DNA of 64,000 bases from Sediminibacterium sp. GTDB taxonomy: Bacteria > Bacteroidota > Bacteroidia > Chitinophagales > Chitinophagaceae. Under the pieces are notes generated by a model. It was not told the origin of the DNA. It saw only the letters and a list, made by a program, of their open reading frames with translations, and made no database searches. Both the position numbers and the translations under genes were made by a program. The stretch is taken from contig JAEUVE010000012.1 of the NCBI GenBank assembly GCA_016786865.1, positions 1 through 64,000 on the forward strand, in the 5' to 3' direction. Shown here piece by piece: positions 51,095-60,226 of the stretch (positions are counted from its first letter, which is position 1; each line of letters starts with the position of its first letter).

Positions 51095-51126
51095 AAAACC
51101 CTGCAATCACCGACTGCAGGGTTTTA
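51095..51126. terminator. Bidirectional terminator between DUF4954 and the barrel gene
   Basis: AAAACCCTGCA (51095-51105) pairs with TGCAGGGTTTT (51115-51125); the A- and T-runs at the two ends allow termination on both strands. The genes are convergent (48858-51080 plus, 51154-51732 minus). Confidence 0.85.
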
Positions 51127-51153
51127 TCGATTCTTCACAGGTATATCAATTGT

Positions 51154-51732
51154 TTAAAAACGCAGGCCTACACCCAACTGGATCTGCTGGTTTTTCCATT
51201 TTTCCTGGCTGGTCACATCATTTACATTCTGCAGACCAATATTGTATCTGCCATAAATCCGCAATGCAGTGAGGTTCAACTGAGCGCCCGCTACCAGCGA
51301 GAAATCTCCGCTTTTAAACGCCGCCTGACCATTGGTGATCAGGTTGTCGTCCTTGTTCATCAGAATACCAAACTGAGGCCCTGCATTCAGGGTAATCAGA
51401 TTGGTTACATTAATGCGAAGCAATACAGGAATTGCCAGGTACTGCAGTTTAACGTCTTGCGGCAGGCTTGCATAAATAGCATCAAAACTATTAGCCCGCT
51501 TGGTAGTGGTCTGATTCCACAATACTTCGGGTTGAATACCGATTGTTTTGGTGATATCGATTTCTGCAAAAGCTCCCACATGATAAGAAAGATCGTATCC
51601 GTCTTTAAAAGATTGTCCGGAAATCTTGTTCATGTTAGCACCGGCTTTTACACCCAACCGAAATCCACCTTGTGCATTTGCTGTTATACCTATAACAGTG
51701 AAGCTCAATAATGTTAAAAGTAGTTTACGCAT
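51154..51732 (-). CDS. Outer-membrane beta-barrel protein (PorT-like)
   Basis: About 192 residues from ATG at 51732 (MRKLLLTLLSFTVIGITANA, a signal peptide). The barrel pattern is seen in FRLGVKAGANMNKISGQSFK, LSYHVGAFAEIDITKTIGIQ and the end IQLGVGLRF. PorT-like and OmpA-like barrels are common in Bacteroidota. The exact role is unknown. It lies next to the metallophosphoesterase gene. Confidence 0.85.
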   Translation of the reverse strand: MRKLLLTLLSFTVIGITANAQGGFRLGVKAGANMNKISGQSFKDGYDLSYHVGAFAEIDITKTIGIQPEVLWNQTTTKRANSFDAIYASLPQDVKLQYLAIPVLLRINVTNLITLNAGPQFGILMNKDDNLITNGQAAFKSGDFSLVAGAQLNLTALRIYGRYNIGLQNVNDVTSQEKWKNQQIQLGVGLRF

Positions 51733-51791
51733 AATGTTTAATTTCTTTGACCTATGACAAGCACCATGCCAAACTGGTTGCACCGCAGTTG

Positions 51792-53048
51792 TTAAGCATT
51801 TTTTAATTCGAGTACAGTGATCTCCGGAAGAATACCTACCCTGCCCGGATAACCGATGAATCCAAATCCGCGGTTCACATACAATTTCTGTTTGCCATCT
51901 TCATACAAGCCTGCCCATTGCTTGTACATCCATTGTACCGGACTCCACTTAAAGTACGGATTTTCCAGACCAAATTGCATACCATGGGTATGACCAGACA
52001 AAGTGATGTCGATGTCGGGATACTTTACTTTCACTTCTGCATCCCAATGGCTCGGATCGTGGCTCAACAATATTTTAAACGGAATGCTTTCGGTACCCGG
52101 ATACGCTTCGTTCATTTTTCCGTATTTAGGGAATCGTCCTTTGGCACCCCAGTTCTCTATACCCAGGAGGGCAATTTTTTCTCCGTCTTTTTCCAGCACC
52201 TGGTGTTCGTTCATCAGCAATCTCCAACCCATATCTGCATGCACCTGCTTCAATGCGTTAAGATTAGCAGTCTTGGCCTCCACCCCGGGCCACTGCACAT
52301 AATCTCCGTAATCGTGGTTACCCAGCGTACTGAATACCCCCATCGGAGCTTTCAGTTCACTGAATATGGCTTTGTACTCGTCCATTTCCGTAGCCCGGTC
52401 GTTTACCAGGTCGCCCGTAAACAAAATCAGGTCGGGTTGCTGTTGCAGGATCAGGTTCACGCCGCGCATTACAGCCGCCGGATCCTGGAAGCTGCCGCTG
52501 TGGATATCACTGATGTGTACCAACTTCAGCCCATCGAACGCTTTGGGCAGGTTCGGAAAACGCAGGGTATGTTTTTTAACCTGATAATTGTATTTGTTTA
52601 CGAAACCCATCAGCAGGGTACCAAAAAGGGTTCCGCCCAATCCCAGCCCGGCCCAGCTCAGGAAAGTAGACCTCGACATCATATCTCCGTTGGGAGCCAC
52701 AAAGGAATTCCCCTTGATTCTAACAGCTTTATTCACTGCCCAGGGAAGTACCCGGCGGATATCGTCGGTAAAAAAGATCAGCGACCCCACCAGTTTAGCC
52801 AGAAACAGGCCCACCAGAATGGCAAAAACATAGTTCCGGTAGGTTCTGGAATGCTGCAATACCTGTATGAAAGGGAAAGACAGCAGGGCTACGATGGTCA
52901 GGACGGAAATCACCCAGTAACCATAATGCACCACCATCCTCCAGCGTTCGCTGAGTGGCTGGGTTACTACTTTAACTGCCTGAAACACATAATAATCGAG
53001 CAACAGCATGATCAGGGCAATTACCCAAAAAGCTCCGGAATTCCGCAT
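51792..53048 (-). CDS. Membrane-anchored metallophosphoesterase
   Basis: A 418-residue protein with about four N-terminal membrane helices (residues 1-160) and a calcineurin-like domain (about 165-400). Metal motifs are HISDIHSGSF, FTGDLVNDRATEMDEY, TLGNHDYGDY and LSHDPSHWD, LSGHTHGMQFG. It belongs to the YkuE-type lipid-hydrolase or cell-wall phosphoesterase group. It lies divergent from parA; an open frame on its opposite strand (51918-53072) is a shadow. Confidence 0.9.
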   Translation of the reverse strand: MRNSGAFWVIALIMLLLDYYVFQAVKVVTQPLSERWRMVVHYGYWVISVLTIVALLSFPFIQVLQHSRTYRNYVFAILVGLFLAKLVGSLIFFTDDIRRVLPWAVNKAVRIKGNSFVAPNGDMMSRSTFLSWAGLGLGGTLFGTLLMGFVNKYNYQVKKHTLRFPNLPKAFDGLKLVHISDIHSGSFQDPAAVMRGVNLILQQQPDLILFTGDLVNDRATEMDEYKAIFSELKAPMGVFSTLGNHDYGDYVQWPGVEAKTANLNALKQVHADMGWRLLMNEHQVLEKDGEKIALLGIENWGAKGRFPKYGKMNEAYPGTESIPFKILLSHDPSHWDAEVKVKYPDIDITLSGHTHGMQFGLENPYFKWSPVQWMYKQWAGLYEDGKQKLYVNRGFGFIGYPGRVGILPEITVLELKNA

Positions 53049-53146
53049 ATATCAACAATAAATGAGGGATAAAGATAATAATGACAATTTTAACAGCCGA
53101 TGCCTTATTTTTGGAAGCTTGCAAAAAGCATTTAGAACCTAGTATT

Positions 53147-53947
53147 ATGGCAAGAATTATAGGAGTAGCCAATCAGAAAGGAGGAGTAGGAAAAACCACC
53201 ACGGCCATCAATGTGGCGGCCAGTCTGGCGGTTTTAGAGTACAAAACCCTGTTGGTAGATGCCGATCCCCAGGCAAACAGCACCACCGGCGTGGGCTTTG
53301 ATCTTCATAACATTACCAACAGTTTATACGACTGTATGGTGAACAATGTAACCGCTTCGGAAGTGATTCTGAAGAGCGATGTACCCAATCTCGATATTAT
53401 TCCCTCGCATATAGACCTGGTAGGCGCCGAAATTGAGATGATCAATTACCCGAACCGCGAAAATGTGATGAAGGGTATTCTCGACGCGGTTCGCGACAGA
53501 TACGATTTCATCATTATCGACTGTTCTCCTTCCTTAGGCCTGATCACCGTTAACTCGCTGGTGGCATCAGACAGTGTAATCGTTCCGGTTCAGTGTGAGT
53601 TCTTTGCCCTGGAAGGATTGGGTAAATTATTGAACACCATCAAAATAGTTCAGAACAGACTGAACCCTGCCTTGCAGATTGAAGGCATCCTGATGACCAT
53701 GTACGACGGTCGCCTGCGTCTTTCCAACCAGGTGGTAAGCGAAGTAAGAAGACATTTCGACGATATGGTATTTTCCACCATCATTCACCGGAACACCCGC
53801 CTGAGCGAAGCGCCCAGTGTAGGCAAGCCCGTGATTTTATACGATGCGGAAAGCAAGGGTTCTGTGAACTACCTGAACCTGGCCAAAGAGATTCTTCAGA
53901 ACAATGGCATGACCAAAATATCCAACGAGGATAGAATAATAGAATAA
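53147..53947 (+). CDS. parA: Chromosome partitioning ATPase ParA (Soj type)
   Basis: About 266 residues from ATG at 53147 (MARIIGVANQKGGVGKTTTA); the longer reading would start inside the upstream divergent promoter. Walker A is NQKGGVGKTTTA, Walker A' is VDADPQANS, and Walker B is in FIIIDCSPSLGLI. It drives chromosome segregation with ParB. It is followed by parB after 2 bp. Confidence 0.95.
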   Translation: MARIIGVANQKGGVGKTTTAINVAASLAVLEYKTLLVDADPQANSTTGVGFDLHNITNSLYDCMVNNVTASEVILKSDVPNLDIIPSHIDLVGAEIEMINYPNRENVMKGILDAVRDRYDFIIIDCSPSLGLITVNSLVASDSVIVPVQCEFFALEGLGKLLNTIKIVQNRLNPALQIEGILMTMYDGRLRLSNQVVSEVRRHFDDMVFSTIIHRNTRLSEAPSVGKPVILYDAESKGSVNYLNLAKEILQNNGMTKISNEDRIIE

Positions 53948-53949
53948 CT

Positions 53950-54873
53950 ATGAGTACACCCAAGCAAAACAAAGACCTTATTGGTAAAGGACTTCGTTCT
54001 TTATTGCAAAATATAGACAGCGATCTCAAAAGCACAACAGGCGCCCTGAAATCGGAAGTTGTGGAGCAGGCTACCAGCAGCAGCAGGATTCTTTTATCTG
54101 ATATTCAGGTAAACCCCAAGCAGCCCCGTCGCGATTTCGACGAACAGGCTTTACAGGAACTGGCTACCTCCATTCAGCTTCACGATATCATACAGCCCTT
54201 AACTGTTAGCAAACTGCCAAACGGCAAGTACCAGCTGATTGCAGGGGAACGCAGGTTCAGGGCAGCAAAAATGGCCGGACTGAAAGATGTTCCTGCCTAT
54301 ATCCGCCAGGCCAACGATCAGCAGTTGCTGGAACTGGCTTTGCTCGAAAACATTCAGCGCGAAAACCTGAATGCCGTGGAAATGGCATTGAGCTTCAAAC
54401 GCATGATGGAAGAGCTGAACTACACCCAGGAGCAGGTGGCCGAAAGAATGGGTAAAGAGCGAAGCACGGTAACCAACTACATCCGTTTGTTGAAACTCCC
54501 ACCGGATATTCTTTCTGCCGTACGCAACAATTCGTTGAGCATGGGGCATGCAAGAGCGCTGGTGAACATAGATACCATCGACAAGCAATTGTATGTATTC
54601 AAGGAAATTCAGCAGAAGGGCCTGAGTGTTCGACAAACAGAAGAACTGGTTAGAAAGTTATACAAGGGAGACAAGCAGGGTGCGGCTCCCTCTGCTGCCA
54701 AAAGCGACCTTCCTCCCGCTTATCAGAAAATTGAAGACAACCTGGCCTCTCATTTTGGCACCAAGGTAAAAATGACCCACAATAAAAAAGGATACGGCAG
54801 TATTAATATCGAATACTATTCACTGGATGAACTGAATAAGTTATTGGATTTAATGAACGTAACTGTGAACTGA
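53950..54873 (+). CDS. parB: Chromosome partitioning protein ParB
   Basis: A 307-residue ParB. Its N-terminal CTPase motif includes NPKQPRRDFDEQALQELATS and GERRFRAAKMAGL, the HTH is VAERMGKERSTVTNYIRLLK, and the C-terminal dimerisation part follows. ParB binds parS and spreads with CTP. No parS consensus was recognised in the window. It starts 2 bp after parA. Confidence 0.95.
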   Translation: MSTPKQNKDLIGKGLRSLLQNIDSDLKSTTGALKSEVVEQATSSSRILLSDIQVNPKQPRRDFDEQALQELATSIQLHDIIQPLTVSKLPNGKYQLIAGERRFRAAKMAGLKDVPAYIRQANDQQLLELALLENIQRENLNAVEMALSFKRMMEELNYTQEQVAERMGKERSTVTNYIRLLKLPPDILSAVRNNSLSMGHARALVNIDTIDKQLYVFKEIQQKGLSVRQTEELVRKLYKGDKQGAAPSAAKSDLPPAYQKIEDNLASHFGTKVKMTHNKKGYGSINIEYYSLDELNKLLDLMNVTVN

Positions 54874-55550
54874 TGAATGTACTGCAGAAAGTAGTAGTGG
54901 TTTTGATGGTTGTGCTGGCAGGTGGTGCTACTGTTTCCTTTGCCCAAACAGATACCAGCGTTACCGGCAGGGCTTCATTGGGCCCTGCAAGTGAAAAACG
55001 CATAGCAGATACGGTGATCCTCACAAAAAAACAAAAAGATTCTATACTGAGGGCCAACCACAATCCCCGGAAAGCCACCCGACGTTCGGCCATCCTACCC
55101 GGATGGGGACAGGCGTATAACCGGGAATACTGGAAAATACCGGTTGTATATGGGGTGCTGGCCATTCCTACCGTAGCCTATATTTACAACCAGAATTACT
55201 ATAAGAAAACCAAGTTTGCTTTCGAAGCCCGCCTGAAAGAACAGAACGGCGACAGCAGCGATGTAGCACTGATAGATCCGGAATTGTCCGGATTAGGGCT
55301 GGGCTCTCTGCAGAACTATCGGAACAGCTTCCGGAGAGACCGCGACTATTCCATTCTCTGGTTCCTGCTGGCCTGGGGGCTGCAGGTAGTAGATGCCACG
55401 GTATTCGGGCACCTGCGCCAATTCAACATCAGCAGCGACCTGAGCATGCAGGTACATCCGCAATTCAACCCGGTAAATAAAATGCCTTCCCTATCTTTAA
55501 GCCTGAATCTGCGTGAACCGGCACGAAAGGCCAAAACACTGGCGCGCTAA
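54873..55550 (+). CDS. DUF5683 family exported protein
   Basis: A 225-residue protein with a signal peptide (MNVLQKVVVVLMVVLAGGAT). Family motifs RRSAILPGWGQAYNREYWKI and IPVVYGVLAIPTVAYIYNQN, plus a hydrophobic helix near 150-170, fit DUF5683, common in Bacteroidota next to parAB. Its ATG overlaps the parB TGA by 1 bp, so it is co-translated. Function is unknown. Confidence 0.85.
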   Translation: MNVLQKVVVVLMVVLAGGATVSFAQTDTSVTGRASLGPASEKRIADTVILTKKQKDSILRANHNPRKATRRSAILPGWGQAYNREYWKIPVVYGVLAIPTVAYIYNQNYYKKTKFAFEARLKEQNGDSSDVALIDPELSGLGLGSLQNYRNSFRRDRDYSILWFLLAWGLQVVDATVFGHLRQFNISSDLSMQVHPQFNPVNKMPSLSLSLNLREPARKAKTLAR

Positions 55551-55581
55551 GTGAGGTTATAGCAAATAAAACATACAAATC

Positions 55582-56316
55582 GTGAACATTGCACTAATCG
55601 GATATGGCAAAATGGGAAAAGCCATTGAAACCATTGCTGTTGAACAAGGACATCAAATTGTATTGAAAATAGACATCAGCAATGCAGCAGAACTTACTGC
55701 GGCAGCGTTGTCCAAAGCAGATGTGGCCATTGAATTCACCGGACCGCACAGTGCAGTTGCCAACCTGAAAACCTGCCTTGATGCAGGTATACCGGTAGTA
55801 TGCGGTTCTACCGGCTGGCTAACGCAATGGGACGAAATCAAGGCCTACTGCGAAGAAAAAAACGGCACCCTGATCTATGCCAGCAATTACAGCATTGGTG
55901 TAAACCTTTTCTTTGAGCTGAACAAATACCTGGCCGAGCTGATGAATCCCTATCCTCAATACGATGTAAGCCTCCGGGAAATTCACCACACCGAAAAAAA
56001 GGATGCACCCAGCGGAACCGCCATTACACTGGCCGAGCAGGTATTGCAACTCATTGAGCGGAAAAAACAATGGATCAATTCCACTCCGGATTCAACTGTA
56101 ACAGATGCATCCGCAACCAATTTGCAGATTCTGTCTGAACGGATTGATCCTGCACCCGGTACCCACCACGTAAAATACAGTTCAACGGTAGATGATATTG
56201 AAATCATCCACACTGCGCACAACCGGACTGGCTTTGCAGGCGGTGCAGTAAAGGCTGCGGAATTTGCCTTTGGGAAAAAAGGTGTTTTTGGCATGAAAGA
56301 CGTATTGGGGCTTTAA
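55582..56316 (+). CDS. dapB: 4-hydroxy-tetrahydrodipicolinate reductase
   Basis: A 244-residue DapB. It starts at a GTG (MNIALIGYGKMGKAIETIA). The NAD(P) motif is ALIGYGKMG; the catalytic region EIHHTEKKDAPSGTAITLAE with the His-Lys pair is intact. It reduces HTPA in lysine/diaminopimelate synthesis. It lies 31 bp after the DUF5683 gene, and parAB-DUF5683-dapB is a recognised Bacteroidota order. Confidence 0.95.
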   Translation: MNIALIGYGKMGKAIETIAVEQGHQIVLKIDISNAAELTAAALSKADVAIEFTGPHSAVANLKTCLDAGIPVVCGSTGWLTQWDEIKAYCEEKNGTLIYASNYSIGVNLFFELNKYLAELMNPYPQYDVSLREIHHTEKKDAPSGTAITLAEQVLQLIERKKQWINSTPDSTVTDASATNLQILSERIDPAPGTHHVKYSSTVDDIEIIHTAHNRTGFAGGAVKAAEFAFGKKGVFGMKDVLGL

Positions 56317-56373
56317 GACTGTACGAAAAAACGATATCTTGCAACCCATACAGGCACATTACAACAACACAGT

Positions 56374-56784
56374 ATGCTCGCGAAAAAAACACAATACGCA
56401 TTGAAAGCGCTGACCTATATGGCAGAGCAAAATAATGAGGGTCCGTTTTTGATTGCAGATATTGCCAGAAAAAAAAAGATCCCCGTTAAGTTTCTGGAAT
56501 CCATCTTACTGGAACTGAAAAAAGCGGGTATCCTGAACAGTAAAAAAGGAAAGGGCGGCGGTTATTTTTTCAACCAGGATCCTTCTACCATCACCATGGC
56601 TACGGTGATGCGGTTGATTGAAGGCCCCATTGCATTGCTGCCCTGCGTTAGCCTGCATTTTTACAAGAAATGTTCCGATTGCAACGAGAAGAAATGCGGA
56701 CTAAATAAGATCATGAAGGAAGTGAGAGACAATACCCTGAGTATCCTCGAAAACAGAACAATACAAGACCTGGTTAGCTACTAG
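56374..56784 (+). CDS. Rrf2-family transcriptional regulator
   Basis: A 136-residue Rrf2 protein with an N-terminal winged helix (MLAKKTQYALKALTYMAEQN, IADIARKKKIPVKFLESIL, SKKGKGGGYFFNQDPSTIT). Its conserved cysteines (CVSLHFYKKCSDCNEKKCG) are placed like the Fe-S ligands of IscR-type members, so it may sense Fe-S status, redox or NO. Its target is unknown. The next gene, DUF3575, is 27 bp downstream. Confidence 0.9.
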   Translation: MLAKKTQYALKALTYMAEQNNEGPFLIADIARKKKIPVKFLESILLELKKAGILNSKKGKGGGYFFNQDPSTITMATVMRLIEGPIALLPCVSLHFYKKCSDCNEKKCGLNKIMKEVRDNTLSILENRTIQDLVSY

Positions 56785-56811
56785 TTTACTACAACTTAAA
56801 AATAAAACATC

Positions 56812-57540
56812 ATGAAAAAAATCCTGTTGATCGCCCTTTTTATGCCCCTGCTCTCGCAGGCCCAAAGCCTGATTGGAGGAAAGAACATTGTAAAGTGGAA
56901 CGTATCTTCCATGGCCTTCCGCAACCTGAACTTCACGTATGAGCGCAGCATCACCAAAAACATTTCACTCTCAGTAAGCTACAGAAGCATGTCGAAGGGT
57001 GCGCTTCCTTTCAAGGACCTGATCAGAGACCAGATCAACAGCAATGAAATCAATTTCGATAATTTTCAGATAGGCAACACCGCCATCACACCTGAGCTGC
57101 GTTTTTATTTTGGTCTGAAAAGAATGAAGGGCTTTTACATTGCTCCTTATGCAAGGTTTGCCTCTTTTGATGTTACCGTACCGGTAAAGTACAGCAGCAA
57201 TGCAACCATTCCGCCAACAACCAAGGAAGCAATGATGGATGGTAAAATCAAATCTACCAGTGCAGGTATCTTACTGGGCTACCAGTTTCATATTGCCACC
57301 AAAGTGGTACTGGACTTCCAGATTGTGGGCGGTCACTACGGCACAAGCAAGGGAGACCTGAACTTTGCAATGCCTTTGAACAACTACGAGCAGCAGGCAC
57401 TGAGAGATAACCTGAACAGCATCGATGCCAAGCCATTTAAATTCACCAATACCGTAGATGCCAATGGTGCAAGAATCACTTCTGATGGGCCATGGGCTGG
57501 TATTCGTGGACTAAACTTAGGTTTGGGTATCCGCTTCTAA
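56812..57540 (+). CDS. DUF3575-like outer-membrane barrel protein
   Basis: A 242-residue protein with a signal peptide (MKKILLIALFMPLLSQAQSL). The barrel pattern includes NIVKWNVSSMAFRNLNFTYE, ITPELRFYFGLKRMKGFYIA and the C-terminal LNLGLGIRF, as in DUF3575. It is likely to be in the outer membrane, with an unknown role. Confidence 0.8.
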   Translation: MKKILLIALFMPLLSQAQSLIGGKNIVKWNVSSMAFRNLNFTYERSITKNISLSVSYRSMSKGALPFKDLIRDQINSNEINFDNFQIGNTAITPELRFYFGLKRMKGFYIAPYARFASFDVTVPVKYSSNATIPPTTKEAMMDGKIKSTSAGILLGYQFHIATKVVLDFQIVGGHYGTSKGDLNFAMPLNNYEQQALRDNLNSIDAKPFKFTNTVDANGARITSDGPWAGIRGLNLGLGIRF

Positions 57541-57565
57541 GCAAAAACATTTATCCAAAAGAATG

Positions 57566-57593
57566 ATCTTCGTGGTTTAACGGCCACGAAGAT
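57566..57593 (+). terminator. Terminator hairpin after the DUF3575 gene, inside the end of the threonine dehydrogenase gene
   Basis: ATCTTCGTGG (57566-57575) pairs with CCACGAAGAT (57584-57593), followed on the plus strand by TTTTCC. Part of it lies in the last codons of the minus-strand gene, so one hairpin serves convergent genes. Confidence 0.6.
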
Positions 57594-58530
57594 TTTCCAA
57601 CATATCTGCCGTCATTTTAGGCAAATCGTATTGGGGCTTCCAGCCCCAATCTTTATTTGCAACACTGTCGTCGATGCTTTGCGGCCAGCTGTCTGCAATG
57701 GATTGTCGGTAGTCCGGCTTGTAGTTGATCGTAAATTCAGGAATATGCGCCTGGATACTGGCGGCAATTTCACGAGGAGAAAAACTCATCCCCGAAATAT
57801 TATAGGAGGTTCTTACCGTAAGCTTATCCGCAGGTGCATTCATCAGTTCCAGGGTGGCACGAATGGCATCTGGCATATACATCATTGGCAGGTAAGTATC
57901 TTCTTTCAGGAAACAGTTGTACTTTTTAGCGTCCAGCGCTTCGGAATAAATTTCTACTGCATAGTCGGTGGTACCTCCCCCGGGTGCAGACTTATAGCTG
58001 ATCAGCCCGGGATAACGGATGCTTCTTACATCCACCCCAAAACGCTGGTGGTAATAGTTGCACCAGAACTCTCCGGCATATTTACTAATTCCATATACCG
58101 TAGTAGGTTCTATGACTGTTTTCTGCGGGCACATCACTTTGGGAGATGTGGGACCAAATACCGCAATACTGCTTGGCCAGTATACTTTGTGCAATTTTTC
58201 TTCGCGGGCAATGTCGAGTACATTCAGCAGGCCCTGCATGTTCAGGTGCCAGGCCAGGTTGGGATTCTTCTCCCCTGTGGCCGAAAGAATGGCTGCCAGC
58301 AGATAAATCTGGGTAATGTTCTGACGGATCACCTGTACATGCAGCATTTCCTTGTTCATCACATCCATACTTACGTAAGGCCCGGTTCCATGTAGCAATG
58401 GATTCTCTTCCCGCAGATCCGAAGCCACTACATTGTTGTTCCCATATTGTTTGCGTAAAGCGAGCGTTAGTTCCACACCAATCTGTCCGGAAGCGCCGAT
58501 AACCAGAATCTTATCTTTTCTTGCAGGCAT
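57577..58530 (-). CDS. L-threonine 3-dehydrogenase, NAD-dependent epimerase type
   Basis: About 317 residues from ATG at 58530 (MPARKDKILVIGASGQIGVE); the longer reading needs a TTG. The Rossmann glycine motif is VIGASGQIG, the YxxxK is YGISKYAGEF, and the family landmark RYPGLISYKSAPGGGTTDYA separates it from ordinary epimerases. It oxidises threonine to 2-amino-3-ketobutyrate. It is convergent with the DUF3575 gene. Confidence 0.9.
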   Translation of the reverse strand: MPARKDKILVIGASGQIGVELTLALRKQYGNNNVVASDLREENPLLHGTGPYVSMDVMNKEMLHVQVIRQNITQIYLLAAILSATGEKNPNLAWHLNMQGLLNVLDIAREEKLHKVYWPSSIAVFGPTSPKVMCPQKTVIEPTTVYGISKYAGEFWCNYYHQRFGVDVRSIRYPGLISYKSAPGGGTTDYAVEIYSEALDAKKYNCFLKEDTYLPMMYMPDAIRATLELMNAPADKLTVRTSYNISGMSFSPREIAASIQAHIPEFTINYKPDYRQSIADSWPQSIDDSVANKDWGWKPQYDLPKMTADMLENLRGR

Positions 58531-58608
58531 TATCAATCGTTTAGAAGAACAAAGAAACGAAAAAAAGGCAGCTAAAATTGATTAATTTCGCCGCATAAAC
58601 TTTTCAGA

Positions 58609-59439
58609 ATGCTACCTAAATATTTACAGGATTTATTCAGCAACCAACAATACCATCCCGACTCCTTCTTCCTGATCGCGGGCCCCTGCGTGGTGGAAAG
58701 TGAAGAACTGGTGATGGAAATTGCCGAAAAAGTGTCGGCTACCTGCCGGGAGTTGCAGATACCGTATGTATTCAAGGCCAGTTACAGAAAAGCCAACCGT
58801 ACCAGCGCAAATTCCTTTACCGGAATCGGAGATGATAATGGGTTATCGCTGATCAAAAAAGTAGGTGATACCTACAAATTACCAACCACATCCGATATCC
58901 ATGCACATGAGGAAGCAGCCATGGCAGCTCCTTATGTAGATATTTTACAAATCCCTGCCTTCCTCTGCCGCCAAACAGATTTACTGGTGGCTGCTGCAGA
59001 AACCAATAAAATTGTTAATGTTAAGAAAGGGCAGTTTTTGAGCGGAGAATCCATGAAATTTGCAGTAGATAAAATCCGTAAGGCAGGTAACGACCAGGTA
59101 ATGCTCACTGAAAGAGGCAATACCTTTGGTTACCAGGACCTGGTAGTGGATTACCGCAACCTTCCCATTATGGCAGAACACGGTGTTCCCGTGATCATGG
59201 ATTGCACCCATTCCTTACAGCAGCCCAATCAGCCAGGTGGCGTAACAGGAGGTAATCCACAGATGATCGGTACCATTGCCAAAGCAGCTATTGCAACCGG
59301 CGCGTTGGGGCTTTTTATTGAAACACATCCCAATCCGGCCGTTGCCAAAAGCGATGGAGCCAATATGCTTCCCCTGCATTTACTGCCCGGGTTGCTGGAA
59401 CAGTTGGTAAAACTCAGAGAAACCGTTGTAAAATTATAA
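58609..59439 (+). CDS. kdsA: 3-deoxy-8-phosphooctulonate synthase (KDO-8-P synthase)
   Basis: A 276-residue KdsA. Motifs IAGPCVVESEELV, KASYRKANRTSANSFTGIG and LTERGNTFGYQDLVVDYRN are typical. The Cys in IAGPCVVES is the metal ligand of metal-dependent KdsA; metal-independent enzymes such as E. coli have Asn there. It makes KDO-8-P for LPS. The next gene begins 2 bp later. Confidence 0.95.
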   Translation: MLPKYLQDLFSNQQYHPDSFFLIAGPCVVESEELVMEIAEKVSATCRELQIPYVFKASYRKANRTSANSFTGIGDDNGLSLIKKVGDTYKLPTTSDIHAHEEAAMAAPYVDILQIPAFLCRQTDLLVAAAETNKIVNVKKGQFLSGESMKFAVDKIRKAGNDQVMLTERGNTFGYQDLVVDYRNLPIMAEHGVPVIMDCTHSLQQPNQPGGVTGGNPQMIGTIAKAAIATGALGLFIETHPNPAVAKSDGANMLPLHLLPGLLEQLVKLRETVVKL

Positions 59440-59441
59440 GT

Positions 59442-60218
59442 ATGAAATACATTGCATCCATTGCCCTCTTTTGTTTTTCTTTCGTTCAGTCGGATGCACA
59501 GGATTTGGGTGGTATCCTGAAGAAAATGAAGCAGGCGCAGACAGATACCAGCAAAAAATCAACCACTAATATTTTAAAAGATATCCTGGGCGGGGGATCG
59601 GGCGCTGCTACCCAACTCAGCACCAATGAAATTGCCAACGGACTAAAAGAGGCCCTGACCATTGGCGCAGAAAAAGGGAGTGCTCTGCTGGCTGCCAAAG
59701 ACGGTTTTTTTGCGAATGCTGCGCTTAAAATTCTGCTGCCACCCGAAGCACAGAAAATTGAAACCACCCTCCGTAAACTCGGTATGGGCAAACTGGTGGA
59801 TGATGCGGTATTGAGCATGAACCGTGCTGCAGAAGATGCCTGTAAAAGTGCCGCACCCATTTTTGTGGGCGCCATCAAAGAAATGACTTTAACCGATGCA
59901 ATTTCAATCCTGAAAGGAAGCGATACGGCTGCTACTGCATACCTGAAGCAAAAAACCACTACCCCACTTACCACTGCGTTCAGACCGGTGATCGAAAGCT
60001 CTCTGCAAAAAACCAATGCCACCAAATACTGGAATACCCTGGTAACTACCTACAACAAGTTCAGCTTTAAGAAAGTGAATCCGGATCTGGCAGGATATGT
60101 TACAGAGAAATCGCTGGGTGGCATCTACCACCAGATTGCAGTGGAAGAAAAAGACATCCGCAAGAATCCTGTGGCCAGGACCACAGACCTGCTGAAGAAA
60201 GTTTTTGGCGCAAATTAA
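59442..60218 (+). CDS. DUF4197 family exported protein
   Basis: A 258-residue protein with a signal peptide (MKYIASIALFCFSFVQSDA). The DUF4197 pattern is visible (LSTNEIANGLKEALTIGAEK, LNRAAEDACKSAAPIFVGAI-like, DAISILKGSDTAATAYLKQK). It is helical, likely periplasmic or membrane-bound, and of unknown function. It is coupled to kdsA by a 2-bp gap. Confidence 0.85.
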   Translation: MKYIASIALFCFSFVQSDAQDLGGILKKMKQAQTDTSKKSTTNILKDILGGGSGAATQLSTNEIANGLKEALTIGAEKGSALLAAKDGFFANAALKILLPPEAQKIETTLRKLGMGKLVDDAVLSMNRAAEDACKSAAPIFVGAIKEMTLTDAISILKGSDTAATAYLKQKTTTPLTTAFRPVIESSLQKTNATKYWNTLVTTYNKFSFKKVNPDLAGYVTEKSLGGIYHQIAVEEKDIRKNPVARTTDLLKKVFGAN

Positions 60219-60226
60219 GTTTGTTG

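Noticed and set aside
51918..53072. 384-codon open frame on the plus strand opposite the metallophosphoesterase gene
   Set aside because: It lies fully antisense to a conserved enzyme gene and its translation shows no recognisable domain or signal; long open antisense frames are common where GC-rich third codon positions occur.
53050..56400. parS centromere site near parAB
   Set aside because: No 16-bp GTT-CACGTG-AAC-type palindrome was recognised in this segment; it may lie elsewhere in the chromosome.
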